From positions 931,501-995,500 of the forward strand of contig NZ_CP083539.1 in assembly GCF_025144335.1 (NCBI RefSeq): a DNA stretch of 64,000 bases, in the 5' to 3' direction. This DNA comes from Jannaschia sp. W003. GTDB lineage: Bacteria; Pseudomonadota; Alphaproteobacteria; Rhodobacterales; Rhodobacteraceae. The notes under the pieces are model-generated. The model was not told the DNA's origin and made no database searches. It saw only the letters and a list, made by a program, of their open reading frames with translations. How positions within the stretch are numbered: position 1 is the first letter of the stretch; every line of letters starts with the position of its first letter. The position numbers and the translations under genes were made by a program. Below, one piece after another: positions 41,434-49,886 of the stretch.

Positions 41434-43829
41434 AATTCACCCTCTCCTGGCTCAAGCGCCACCTCGACACCGACGCCTCCGTGGACGCCATCGCCGAGGC
41501 CCTCACCGACCTCGGGCTGGAAGTGGAAGGCATCGAGGACCGCGCCGCGCGCCTGCGCGACTTCCGCATCGGCCGCGTCACCGACGCCCGGCCCCACCCC
41601 GACGCCGACCGCCTGCGCGTCTGCACCGTCGAGACCCACGCGGGCACGAAACAGATCGTCTGCGGCGCCCCCAACGCCCGCGCCGGCATCACCGTGGTCG
41701 TGGCCGAGCCGGGTACCTACGTCCCCGGCATCGACACCACCATCCAGGTCGGCAAGATCCGCGGCGTCGAGAGCCACGGCATGATGGCCTCCGAGCGCGA
41801 GATGGAGCTGAGCGAGGAGCACGACGGCATCATCGAGCTGCCCTCCGGCGAGGTCGGCCAGCGCTTCACCGACTGGCTGGCCGAGAACGACCCCGCGGTG
41901 GTCGACCCCGTGATCGAGATCGCCATCACCCCCAACCGCGGCGACGCGCTCGGCGTGCGCGGCATCGCCCGCGACCTCGCCGCCCGCGGCCTCGGCACGC
42001 TCCGCCCGCTGCCCGCCACCGAGGTGGACGGCGCGTTCCGCAGCCCCGTGAAGGTCACCATCGACGCGGACACGGCGGACGGCTGCCCGCTGTTCTGCCT
42101 GCGCACCATCCGCGGCGTGCGCAACGGTGCCTCGCCGGACTGGCTGCAGGCGCAGCTCCGGGCGGTCGGCCTGCGCCCGATCTCGTTCCTCGTCGACGTC
42201 ACCAACTGGTTCACCCACGACCTGAACCGCCCCCTCCACGTCTTCGACGCGGCCCTCCTGCAGGGCGACCTGCGCGTGCACCGCGCCGCGGGCGGCGAGC
42301 GGGTCGAGGCGCTCGACGACAAGACCTACACCCTCCCCGAGGGCGCCATGGTCATCTCCGACGACGCCGGCCCCCAGAGCATCGCTGGCATCGTCGGCGG
42401 CGCCCCCACCGGGGTCACCGAGGGCACCGTGGACGTGGTGGTCGAGAGCGCCCTCTGGGACCCCGTGCAGATCGCCGGAACGGGCCGCGCGCTGAAGGTG
42501 AACTCGGACGCCCGCTACCGCTTCGAGCGCGGCGTCGACCCGGCCTTCGCGCCCGAGGGTCTGGACCGCGCGGTCCGCATGATCCTCGACCACGCCGGCG
42601 GCGAGGCCTCGGAGATGGTGGTCGCGGGCGGCGTCCCGGACGTGGCCCGCAGCTACGCCCTCGACACCGACCGGGTCGAGAGCCTCGTGGGCATGAGCAT
42701 CCCCGCCGCCGAGCAGCGCGCCACGCTGGAGGCACTCGGCTTCCGCATCGAGGGCGAGGCGCCCAAGCTCACCGCCCACGTGCCCACCTGGCGCAGCGAC
42801 GTCGGAGGCGAGGCCGACCTCGTGGAGGAGGTCGCCCGCATCGCCTCGCTCACGAAGCTCCAGGGCCGGCCCCTCGCGCGCCCCGCCGAGGTGCTGCGCC
42901 CCGTGCTGACGCCCGCCCAGCGCCGCGAGCGTCTCGCCCGCCGCACGGTCGCCAGTCTCGGCTACGACGAGTGCGTCACCTACAGCTTCATCGACGCCGA
43001 GGCCGCGACGCTCTTCGGCGGCGACCCGGAGGCCTTGCGCCTCGAGAACCCCATCTCGTCGGAGATGAGCCACATGCGCCCCGACCTCCTGTCGGGCCTC
43101 CTGCGCGCGGCCGCGCGCAACCAGGCGCGGGGGGCGGGCGGCTTCGCGCTGTTCGAGGTCGGGACGGCCTTCTCGGGCGGCGAGCCGGGCGAGCAGGGCC
43201 TGCAGGTCGCCGGCCTCCTGGTGGGGCAGGGGCCGCGCGACATGCACGGCGGCCGCCGCGCGCCGGACGCCTTCGACGCCCGCGCCGACGCCGAGGCCGC
43301 GCTGGCCGCCCTCGGCGCGCCCGCCGCGCAGGTCATGCGCGGCGCCCCCGACTGGTTCCACCCCGGCCGCTCCGGCACGATCCGCCTCGGCCCGAAGCGC
43401 GTGCTCGCCGCCTTCGGCGAGCTGCACCCCCGCGTCCTGAAGGCGCTCGACGTGCGCGGCCCCGCCGTGGCCTTCACGGTCCACCCGGACGCCGTGCCCT
43501 TCCCCAAGGCCACCGGCACCGCCCGCCCGGCGCTGATCCTCAGTGACCTGCAGGCCGTGGAGCGCGACTTCGCCTTCGTGGTGGACGAGAGCGTCGAGGC
43601 CCAGGCGCTGGTCAACGCGGCGAAGGGCGCCGACAAGGCCCTCATCACGGACGTGCGCGTGTTCGACGAGTTCGTCGGCGGGTCTCTGGGCGAGGGCCGC
43701 AAGAGCCTCGCCATCGCCGTGCGGCTGCAGCCCCGGGAGGCCACGCTCACCGACAAGGAGATCGAGGCGGTGGGCGCGAAGGTGGTCGAGAAGGTGCGCA
43801 AGGCGACCGGCGGCGAGCTCCGCGGTTAG
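41430..43829 (+). CDS. pheT: Phenylalanine-tRNA ligase beta subunit
   Basis: 799 residues. Domain order is standard: tRNA-binding EMAP/OB fold (about 40-150), B3/B4 editing domain (about 210-390), B5 (about 400-475), class II-like core, and the C-terminal anticodon-binding FDX-ACB domain (about 700-799). Start MKFTLSWLKRHLDTDASVDA. It charges tRNA-Phe with PheS and hydrolyses mischarged Tyr-tRNA. Its start overlaps the stop of the inserted membrane-protein gene (ATGA). Confidence 0.97.
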   Translation: MKFTLSWLKRHLDTDASVDAIAEALTDLGLEVEGIEDRAARLRDFRIGRVTDARPHPDADRLRVCTVETHAGTKQIVCGAPNARAGITVVVAEPGTYVPGIDTTIQVGKIRGVESHGMMASEREMELSEEHDGIIELPSGEVGQRFTDWLAENDPAVVDPVIEIAITPNRGDALGVRGIARDLAARGLGTLRPLPATEVDGAFRSPVKVTIDADTADGCPLFCLRTIRGVRNGASPDWLQAQLRAVGLRPISFLVDVTNWFTHDLNRPLHVFDAALLQGDLRVHRAAGGERVEALDDKTYTLPEGAMVISDDAGPQSIAGIVGGAPTGVTEGTVDVVVESALWDPVQIAGTGRALKVNSDARYRFERGVDPAFAPEGLDRAVRMILDHAGGEASEMVVAGGVPDVARSYALDTDRVESLVGMSIPAAEQRATLEALGFRIEGEAPKLTAHVPTWRSDVGGEADLVEEVARIASLTKLQGRPLARPAEVLRPVLTPAQRRERLARRTVASLGYDECVTYSFIDAEAATLFGGDPEALRLENPISSEMSHMRPDLLSGLLRAAARNQARGAGGFALFEVGTAFSGGEPGEQGLQVAGLLVGQGPRDMHGGRRAPDAFDARADAEAALAALGAPAAQVMRGAPDWFHPGRSGTIRLGPKRVLAAFGELHPRVLKALDVRGPAVAFTVHPDAVPFPKATGTARPALILSDLQAVERDFAFVVDESVEAQALVNAAKGADKALITDVRVFDEFVGGSLGEGRKSLAIAVRLQPREATLTDKEIEAVGAKVVEKVRKATGGELRG

Positions 43830-43849
43830 CGCGGGAGCGAGGGACCGGT

Positions 43850-43953
43850 CCCTCGCGCTCCCCGAGGTATTTTCGGCCAGAGGAAGGCGGCTATCCTCAT
43901 CTTGCCTGAAATACCTCGGGGGAGGCCCGTCAGGGCCGGGGGCAGAGCCCCCT
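43850..43953. repeat. Family A terminator-like repeat, inverted pair A4
   Basis: Two copies head to head: CTCCCCGAGGTATTTTCGGCC (reverse lead, 43857-43877) and CATCTTGCCTGAAATACC (43899-43916) followed by GGCCC/GGGCC and GGGGGC-AGA-GCCCCC (43938-43952). It lies between the convergent pheT and PaaK-like genes and probably acts on both. Confidence 0.75.
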
Positions 43954-43960
43954 CCGACCG

Positions 43961-45103
43961 TCAGCCGTAATCCCGCCGGTCCTCGATCACGACGCCGTCG
44001 TTCGGCAGACCGTCCACCCGCTCCACCCGGCCCTTGAGCTTCAGCGTCTCGGCCACCGAGGCGGCCCAGGCGCCCTCGTCGCCGCCATCGGCTTCGACCT
44101 GCACCGTCATCGCATCCATCTCGCCCTCGCGGTCCACCACCACGCGGGCGGCGCGGACCTCCGGATGCCGGGCCACGAAGGCGGCCACCTGCTCGGGGCG
44201 CACGAACATGCCCTTGATCTTGGCCGTCTGGTCGGCGCGGCCCATCCACCCCTTGATGCGCATGTTGGTGCGCCCGCACGGGGACTGCCCCGCCATCGCC
44301 GCCGACAGGTCGCCGGTGGCGAAGCGCAGGAGCGGGTAGTCGGGGTTGAGGGACGTCACCACGACCTCGCCCACCTCGCCCTCGGGGACCCGATCGCCGG
44401 TGCCGGGGCGGACGATCTCCACGACGACCCCCTCGTCCACGATCATGCCCTCGATCGCGGGGCTCTCGTAAGCGATGTTGCCGAGGTCGGCGGTGGCGTA
44501 GCACTGGAGGCAGGCGATGCCCCGGTCCGCGTATTCCTGCCGGAGCGACGGGAACAGCGCGCCGCCCCCCACCGCGGCCCGCACGATGCCGAGGCGCTCG
44601 CCCATCGCATCCGCGCGGTCGAGGATCACCTTCAGGAAGTCGGGCGTGCCCGCGTAGGCCGTCACCGCGAGGTCGGCGGCGGCGCGCACCTGCAGCTCGG
44701 TCTGGCCCGTGCCGGCGGGCACCACCACGGCGCCCACGGCGCGCGCGCCGCTCTCGAACATGTGGCCCGCAGGCGTCAGGTGGTAGCCGAAGCAGTTCTG
44801 CACCACGTCCGTCGTGCCGATCCCGCAGGCATGGAGGAAGCGGCCCATGCGCCAGTAGTCGTCCGCCATGCCGCCGGGCTCGTAGATCGGGCCGGGCGAC
44901 TGGAAGATGTGGCTCACGTTGCGCGCCCGCACGCCGCCGAAGGGCCGCTCCGCCGCCTGCCGCTCGGCCAGCGCGGCCTTGCGCAGCACCGGCTGCGCGG
45001 GCAGGGCGTCCAGCCCCACACCGTGCAGCTCCCGGCACGCGGCGTCCTGCGCCGCCCGCCGCGCATCCGCGGAGCGTGTTTCGAGGTCGTCGTAGTGGCT
45101 CAT
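43961..45103 (-). CDS. Phenylacetate-CoA ligase-like adenylating enzyme
   Basis: 380 residues. Similar to PaaK in the C-terminal half: CLQCYATADLGNIAYESP, GEVVVTSLNPDYPLLRFATGDL and RIKGWMGRADQTAKIKGMFVRPEQV (with the PaaK mobile-domain lysine region). The N-terminal phosphate-binding loop of PaaK (SSGTTGKP) is replaced by HIFQSPGPIYEPGG, and the protein is shorter than PaaK (about 430). It probably activates an aromatic acid to its CoA thioester, but activity is uncertain. It overlaps the upstream App1-like gene (ATGA), and lies downstream of a liv-type transporter cluster. Confidence 0.8.
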   Translation of the reverse strand: MSHYDDLETRSADARRAAQDAACRELHGVGLDALPAQPVLRKAALAERQAAERPFGGVRARNVSHIFQSPGPIYEPGGMADDYWRMGRFLHACGIGTTDVVQNCFGYHLTPAGHMFESGARAVGAVVVPAGTGQTELQVRAAADLAVTAYAGTPDFLKVILDRADAMGERLGIVRAAVGGGALFPSLRQEYADRGIACLQCYATADLGNIAYESPAIEGMIVDEGVVVEIVRPGTGDRVPEGEVGEVVVTSLNPDYPLLRFATGDLSAAMAGQSPCGRTNMRIKGWMGRADQTAKIKGMFVRPEQVAAFVARHPEVRAARVVVDREGEMDAMTVQVEADGGDEGAWAASVAETLKLKGRVERVDGLPNDGVVIEDRRDYG

Positions 45104-46080
45104 GCGAGTCCCCATGTCTTCAGTGCGCCGTTGAACGAGGGCCCGTGGTGGCACGGCACGCCCGCCGCCTCGATCGCCGCGATGCAGTCGGCGTCGTCGC
45201 CCGAGGCGCCCGGCACCGACTCGCGCAGGGCGACGCCGCGGACGCGGCCGGGATGGCGCTCCACGGCCTCGCGGTAGACCTGCGCGTCGTGCTGCCCGGT
45301 GTCGCCCATAAGGAAGGCCGGCAGCCGCGGGTTGGCGGCCATCAGCACGTCGATGGCATGACCCTTGTGCAGCCCGTGCGCCTCCGAGAAGCCCTCGTCG
45401 GTGATGCCGAGGTCGCGCAGGAACTTCGGCCCGCGCGGGATGCCGAGGTGCGAGAACAGCGTCTCCAAGAAGTGGTGCATGTTCCACGGGGAGGACGAGA
45501 CGTAGAACACCGGGTTGCGCTCCTCGTCCGACATCGCCTCCAGCAGGTGCACCGCGTCGCCGAAGGCCGCCCGCGTCAGCGCCGAGCCGGTGAACGTGGT
45601 CCACAGGTTGCGCGCGAGGCTGTGGGCGCCGGTCTCGACCACCGTGTCGTCGATGTCCGAGATCACCATGTGCGTGGCCTCGGGCCCCGGCACCAGCGCG
45701 GGAAAGGGCACCGGCTCCTGTCCCTCGATGGCGACCGGCACGATGGTCCACCCCGGCGAGAAGTCTCCCGGCACCGTCAGGCGCACGTAGCCTTCCGCGT
45801 CCGAGATCGCCTCGGCCCCGCCGCCGCGGACGTGCACCCCCTCGACCTCGTCGGTGACGAACAGCCCCACCATCTGCTTGAGGTTCTCCCAGACGTGCTG
45901 GGTCTCCTCGGGCTGCGCGCGGCGCAGCTCGGTCAGCACGCGCCCCCGCAGCACCACCCCGTCGGGCGTGGCGTAGCCGTAGTAGGGGTCGAGAACGGGC
46001 TGGTCGTCGGGGCGGTCGCCGATGCGCTCGAGGCCGCCCTCGATCAGGCGGGCGGCGCGGAGGGCGAGTGGCTTGAGCAT
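45100..46080 (-). CDS. App1-family phosphatase (DUF2183)
   Basis: 326 residues. The HAD-like motif SDIDDTVVETG (D142, D144) and FYVSSSPWNMHHFLETLF, then FLMGDTGQHDAQVY, define the APP1/DUF2183 family, which includes yeast phosphatidate phosphatase. A beta-rich N-terminal domain (about 35-125) precedes the catalytic part. It probably dephosphorylates a lipid or related phosphate. ATG 46080 has GGAG 6 nt upstream. It is coupled to the PaaK-like gene. Confidence 0.85.
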   Translation of the reverse strand: MLKPLALRAARLIEGGLERIGDRPDDQPVLDPYYGYATPDGVVLRGRVLTELRRAQPEETQHVWENLKQMVGLFVTDEVEGVHVRGGGAEAISDAEGYVRLTVPGDFSPGWTIVPVAIEGQEPVPFPALVPGPEATHMVISDIDDTVVETGAHSLARNLWTTFTGSALTRAAFGDAVHLLEAMSDEERNPVFYVSSSPWNMHHFLETLFSHLGIPRGPKFLRDLGITDEGFSEAHGLHKGHAIDVLMAANPRLPAFLMGDTGQHDAQVYREAVERHPGRVRGVALRESVPGASGDDADCIAAIEAAGVPCHHGPSFNGALKTWGLA

Positions 46081-46268
46081 GGGCATCTCCGGAACGGTCT
46101 CGACACGGGCAACGGGCGGGAGCCGGAAGGGTTGCGCCGGCGGCTCCGCATCGCAGCATACCACGCTTCCGGGCCCCCTTCGCCCCATCCCGGCCGGAAA
46201 CCGCAGTCCCGGGGCCGGGGGCGGCCCCGCACGCGCGGCGCGCGCGCGGATGGCGGGCGCCGCGCCCG

Positions 46269-46553
46269 TCACGGCAGCGCCAGCCGCACCGGCGCGCGGC
46301 CCGAGCGTGCGACCTCGCCGCGCACCTCCAGTTCCAGCCGCACCGTGGTCATGTGCCAGCCCACCGATCCCATCGCCGCGCGGTCGGACGCCGAGAGCCG
46401 CGCCGCCGCCGCATCGGCCAGCGCCATCGCGCCGCGCTCGCCGTCCGCCAGCTCGGCCAGGATCGCGGCCCGGCAGGCTTCGAACTTCCACGCGGGGATC
46501 CGGGTGGTGCCGGGGTTGTTCGGCGTGCGGCACAGGACGCGCTCCCCGGTCAC
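46269..46553 (-). CDS. DUF6958-like small protein
   Basis: 94 residues: CRTPNNPGTTRIPAWKFE, CRAAILAELADGERGAMALAD, VGWHMTTVRLELEVRGEV. The pattern fits a small winged-helix-like domain that I recall as DUF6958, of unknown function. It overlaps the start of its upstream neighbour ThpR by 4 nt (ATGA), so it ends the livF-VOC-thpR run. Confidence 0.72.
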   Translation of the reverse strand: MTGERVLCRTPNNPGTTRIPAWKFEACRAAILAELADGERGAMALADAAAARLSASDRAAMGSVGWHMTTVRLELEVRGEVARSGRAPVRLALP

Positions 46554-47104
46554 GCCGCCACGCCCAGCGGATAGGTGGCGAGCGGCTCGTAGACGGGGCC
46601 ATCGGGCGTCAGCGTCGAGGCCCAGAGCACCGCGGCCCGCGCCTCGGCCGGGGGCAAGGCGGGGGCGCCGAGGCCCGCCAGCGCCTCGGGCAGGCGGGTC
46701 GCGTCCGGGGGCGCGACGCGGGGGAAGCGCACGAGCGTCACGTGGGGGCGGAAGCGCTCGCGCGGCAACGCGATGCCGGCGGCACGGGCGGCGCCGCGCA
46801 CCCGATCGCGCAAGGATGCCAGGGCGGGCGCCGGCTCCACGTCGAGGGCCACAAGCCGGAACTGGCCCTTCGCGGCCCCGAACACCGCGTAGCCGGTCGC
46901 CCGCAGGGGCACCGCCGCGGCGGGGCGCGCCTCGAGGGCCGCGTGCATCGCCTCCAGCCGCGCCTCGGGCTGGTCGTCCAGGAAGGCCAGCGTCAGGTGC
47001 AGGTCGTCCACGGGCACGGAGCGCCCGCCGGGGATCGCGCCTTGCGCGCGCACGAGGGGCGCGATCCAGGCCTCGGGCACGGGCAGGCCGACGAAGGCCC
47101 TCAT
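46550..47104 (-). CDS. thpR: RNA 2',3'-cyclic phosphodiesterase
   Basis: 184 residues. The 2H phosphoesterase motifs HLTLAF (about 36-41) and HVTLVRF (about 120-126) are both present, and the start MRAFVGLPVPE is typical of LigT/ThpR. It hydrolyses 2',3'-cyclic phosphates on RNA ends. ATGA overlaps on both sides link it to the VOC gene and the DUF6958-like gene. A longer frame to 47539 is antisense noise. Confidence 0.88.
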   Translation of the reverse strand: MRAFVGLPVPEAWIAPLVRAQGAIPGGRSVPVDDLHLTLAFLDDQPEARLEAMHAALEARPAAAVPLRATGYAVFGAAKGQFRLVALDVEPAPALASLRDRVRGAARAAGIALPRERFRPHVTLVRFPRVAPPDATRLPEALAGLGAPALPPAEARAAVLWASTLTPDGPVYEPLATYPLGVAA

Positions 47105-47565
47105 GCGCCCTCGTAGGCCGCCTCGAGGCGCGCCATGTCGATGCGCCCCATCTCGCCGAGCGCGGCGAAGGCGCGGCCCAGCCCGGCGCCGTCGCCGGTG
47201 CGCACCAGCGCCATCCATGCCTCGGGCACGATCTGCCAGGACACGCCCCAGCGGTCGCGCAGCCAGCCGCAGCGCCCGGGCTCGCCGCCGTCCGCGCAGA
47301 GCGCGTCCCACAGGCGGTCGGTCTCGGCCTGATCCGCGGTCGCCACCGCGATCGAGGCGGCGTCGGTGGGCGGATGCCCCGGCCCGCCGTTCAGCGCCTG
47401 GAACGGCGCGCCGGCCAGCTCGAACAGCACGAGAAGGGGCGGACCATCGGGACCTGCGCGCACCTCCTCCACGATCCGGCTGCCCGGCAGGAGGGAGACG
47501 TAAGTCCGCGCGGCCACGTGGCCCTCCGCCTCGAACCACAGGCAGGTGGCGGCGCGCGCGGTCAC
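47101..47565 (-). CDS. PhnB-like VOC-family protein
   Basis: 154 residues from GTG 47565, overlapping the livF stop (GTGA). AATCLWFEAEGHVAARTYVSLLPGS, FELAGAPFQALNGGP, WDALCADGGEPGRCGWLRDRWGVSWQIVP are the blocks of the 3-demethylubiquinone-9-methyltransferase-like (PhnB) proteins. The function is unknown despite that name. It is probably co-expressed with livF and thpR. Confidence 0.82.
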   Translation of the reverse strand: MTARAATCLWFEAEGHVAARTYVSLLPGSRIVEEVRAGPDGPPLLVLFELAGAPFQALNGGPGHPPTDAASIAVATADQAETDRLWDALCADGGEPGRCGWLRDRWGVSWQIVPEAWMALVRTGDGAGLGRAFAALGEMGRIDMARLEAAYEGA

Positions 47566-48413
47566 GCCAGCCAGCGCTTGCGGCGGCGATACGAGCGCAC
47601 GTCGCGGAACGACTTGCGGCCCTCGTCGCTCATGCCGAGGTAGAACTCCTTCACGTCGGGGTTCTCGCGCAGGGCGGCGGCCGCGCCGTCCATCACCACG
47701 CGGCCCGACTCCAGGATGTAGCCGTAGTGGGCGAAGCGCAGCGCCACGTTGGTGTTCTGCTCGGCCAGGAGGAAGGTGACGCCCTGCTCCTCGTTGAGGC
47801 GCTTCACGATGCCGAAGATCTGCTCCACGAGCTGCGGGGCGAGGCCCATCGACGGCTCGTCGAGCAGGATCGTCTCGGGGCGGCTCATCAGCGCACGGCC
47901 GATGGCGCACATCTGCTGCTCGCCGCCCGAGGTGTAGCCCGCCTGGGAGGTGCGGCGCTCGCGCAGGCGCGGGAAGTACTCGTAGACCATCTCCAGGTCC
48001 GCCTTCACCTTCCGGCCCCCGTCGCGGCGGGTGTAGGCGCCCGTGAGCAGGTTCTCCTCGACGGTGAGGTGCTCGAAGCAGTGGCGCCCCTCCATGACCT
48101 GGATCACGCCGCGCGAGACGAGGTCGGCGGGCGCGAGATCCTGGATGCGCTCGCCGCGGTAGGAGATCGTGCCCTTGGTGACCTCGCCGCGCTCGGAGCG
48201 CAGGAGGTTCGAGATGGCCTTCAGCGTGGTGGTCTTGCCCGCGCCGTTGCCGCCCAGGAGGGCCGTGATGCCGCCCTTGGGGACGCTTAGGGAGACGCCC
48301 TTCAGTACCAGGATCACGTGGTTGTAGATCACCTCGATGTTGTTGACGGCCAGCAGCGCCTCCTCGGGGGCCGGCTCCGCGTCGGGGGCGGGGGCGTTCG
48401 CGGTGTCGAGCAT
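47562..48413 (-). CDS. livF: Branched-chain amino acid-type ABC transporter ATP-binding protein LivF
   Basis: 283 residues. Walker A GGNGAGKTT, signature TSGGEQQMCAIGRAL and Walker B ETILLDEPSMGLAP. An N-terminal acidic extension (about 1-22) precedes LLAVNNIEVIYNHVILVLKGVSLSVP. It pairs with LivG to power import through LivH and LivM. It is preceded by two strong hairpins that separate it from the livJ gene. Substrates of this branch include branched-chain amino acids, amides and aromatic acids. Confidence 0.92.
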   Translation of the reverse strand: MLDTANAPAPDAEPAPEEALLAVNNIEVIYNHVILVLKGVSLSVPKGGITALLGGNGAGKTTTLKAISNLLRSERGEVTKGTISYRGERIQDLAPADLVSRGVIQVMEGRHCFEHLTVEENLLTGAYTRRDGGRKVKADLEMVYEYFPRLRERRTSQAGYTSGGEQQMCAIGRALMSRPETILLDEPSMGLAPQLVEQIFGIVKRLNEEQGVTFLLAEQNTNVALRFAHYGYILESGRVVMDGAAAALRENPDVKEFYLGMSDEGRKSFRDVRSYRRRKRWLA

Positions 48414-48440
48414 GGGGCGGTCCTCCGGGCGGTCTCGGCG

Positions 48441-48500
48441 CTGCCCCTCCGCGGGGAGGGGCAGGGCGGAGACGCCCCCGGCCCGGGTGGGGCCGGGGGC
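48441..48500 (-). terminator. Double hairpin between livJ and livF
   Basis: Two perfect inverted repeats in tandem: CTGCCCCTCC/GGAGGGGCAG (48441-48464, 4-nt loop) and GCCCCCGGCCC/GGGCCGGGGGC (48474-48500, 5-nt loop). On the minus strand they lie 9-68 nt after the livJ stop. No T-run follows, so partial termination or protection of the livJ mRNA end is likely. Confidence 0.7.
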
Positions 48501-48508
48501 GCGGGGGA

Positions 48509-49801
48509 TCAGCTGTCGCAGCCGGGCGTGATGCCGGACTCGGCGGCGTAGGCAGCCGAGTCCTCCTCGATCAGCGGGTCGATCACCGAGCGGTCGGGCT
48601 CGATGTAGTCGGTGAGCGTGGTCCACTCGCCGGCCGAGGCGTTCCACTGCTGCACGAGGCCCTGGCCCGAGCCGCCGTGGTTCTCGCAGGAGACCGAGAA
48701 CTCGGGGCCGATGTTCGGCATGCCCAGCTCCTCCATGCGCGCGGCGGTGATCTCCAGCGCCTCCATCCCGTCGCGCATCTGCGCAGGCGTGATGTCGGAG
48801 ACGCCGTGGATCTCCTGCGCCTTGCGGATCGCCTCGGCGGCCAGCATGGCGGCGTACATGCCGCGGTCATAGAGGACCGTGCCGACGTTCGAGCCGTCGC
48901 CCGCCGCCATGCCCGCCTCGTGCACGTGGGTGCGGATGTCGTCGTAGACCGGCAGCGCCTTGTCGATCTTGGTCATGGCGAGGGCCTTGTAGCCGTCGGC
49001 GGCCTCGCCCGCGGGCATCACGTCCTGCTCGGAGCCGGCCCACCAGTTGCCGATGAACTGGTCCATGGGATAGCGGATGTTGGCCGCCTCCTGGATGGCG
49101 ACCTGGTTCATCACGCCCCAGCCCCACATCAGCACGTAGTCGGGCCGCTCGCGGCGGATCTGCAGCCACTGGGACTTCTGCTCTTGGCCGGGGTGGTCGA
49201 CGGCCAGCGTGGTCAGCTCGAAGCCGTGCTTGGCGCCCAGCTCCTCGAGCGTGCGGATCGGCTCCTTGCCGTAGGCCGAGTTGTGGTAGATCAGCGCGAT
49301 CTTCTTGCCCTCGAGCGAGCCGCCGTTCTCGTCGAGCAGGTGGTTCACGGCGATCGAGGCCGCGTCCCAGTAGTTCGCGGGGTAGTTGAACACGTTGCGG
49401 AACACCTCGCCGTTGGCGGCCGAGGTGCGGCCGTAGCCCATCGTGTGCAGCGGGATGCCGTCGGCGGTGACCTTGGGGATCAGCTGGTAGGTGATGCCCG
49501 TGGACAGGGGCTGGTACACGAGCGCGCCCTCGCCCTTGGTGCTCTCGTAGCACTCCACGCCCTTCTCGGTGTTGTAGCCCGTCTCGCACTCGACGATGCG
49601 GATCTCCTCGCCGCCGATGCCGCCGTCGCGGGCGTTCAGCATGCGGAAGTAGTCCTGGTAGCCGTCCGACACGGGCGTGCCGTTGGCGGCGTAGGGGCCG
49701 GTGCGGTAGCTCAGGTCGGGGATGACCAGGTCGGCCAGCGCCGGCGCGGCGGCGAGCATGGCGGCGACCGTGGCGGCGCCCAGCTTGGTGGTGGTCTTCA
49801 T
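48509..49801 (-). CDS. livJ: ABC transporter periplasmic substrate-binding protein (LivJ type)
   Basis: 430 residues with a signal peptide (MKTTTKLGAATVAAMLAAAPALA). Two-lobed type I periplasmic-binding fold: DLSYRTGPYAANGTPVSDGYQDYFRMLNARDGGIGG, then IALIYHNSAYGKEPIRTL and FIGNWWAGSEQDVMPAGEAADGYKAL. It captures the solute for the LivHMGF channel. This subfamily, next to acyl-CoA ligases, may bind aromatic or fatty acids and not leucine. The liv symbol reflects transporter class only. Confidence 0.9.
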   Translation of the reverse strand: MKTTTKLGAATVAAMLAAAPALADLVIPDLSYRTGPYAANGTPVSDGYQDYFRMLNARDGGIGGEEIRIVECETGYNTEKGVECYESTKGEGALVYQPLSTGITYQLIPKVTADGIPLHTMGYGRTSAANGEVFRNVFNYPANYWDAASIAVNHLLDENGGSLEGKKIALIYHNSAYGKEPIRTLEELGAKHGFELTTLAVDHPGQEQKSQWLQIRRERPDYVLMWGWGVMNQVAIQEAANIRYPMDQFIGNWWAGSEQDVMPAGEAADGYKALAMTKIDKALPVYDDIRTHVHEAGMAAGDGSNVGTVLYDRGMYAAMLAAEAIRKAQEIHGVSDITPAQMRDGMEALEITAARMEELGMPNIGPEFSVSCENHGGSGQGLVQQWNASAGEWTTLTDYIEPDRSVIDPLIEEDSAAYAAESGITPGCDS

Positions 49802-49886
49802 TCGTCTCTCCCTTGTTGTGGTCTCGCGGGGCCGACCGGCCCCCGTCGCGGGGTGTCTCCCCCGCCTCCCTTCGCGGCCCGCCCCC

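Noticed and set aside
41280..45038. A 1252-codon minus-strand open frame opposite pheT and over the PaaK-like gene
   Set aside because: It is antisense noise: no start signal, no domain, and it covers the well-supported pheT and the real frame of the PaaK-like gene.
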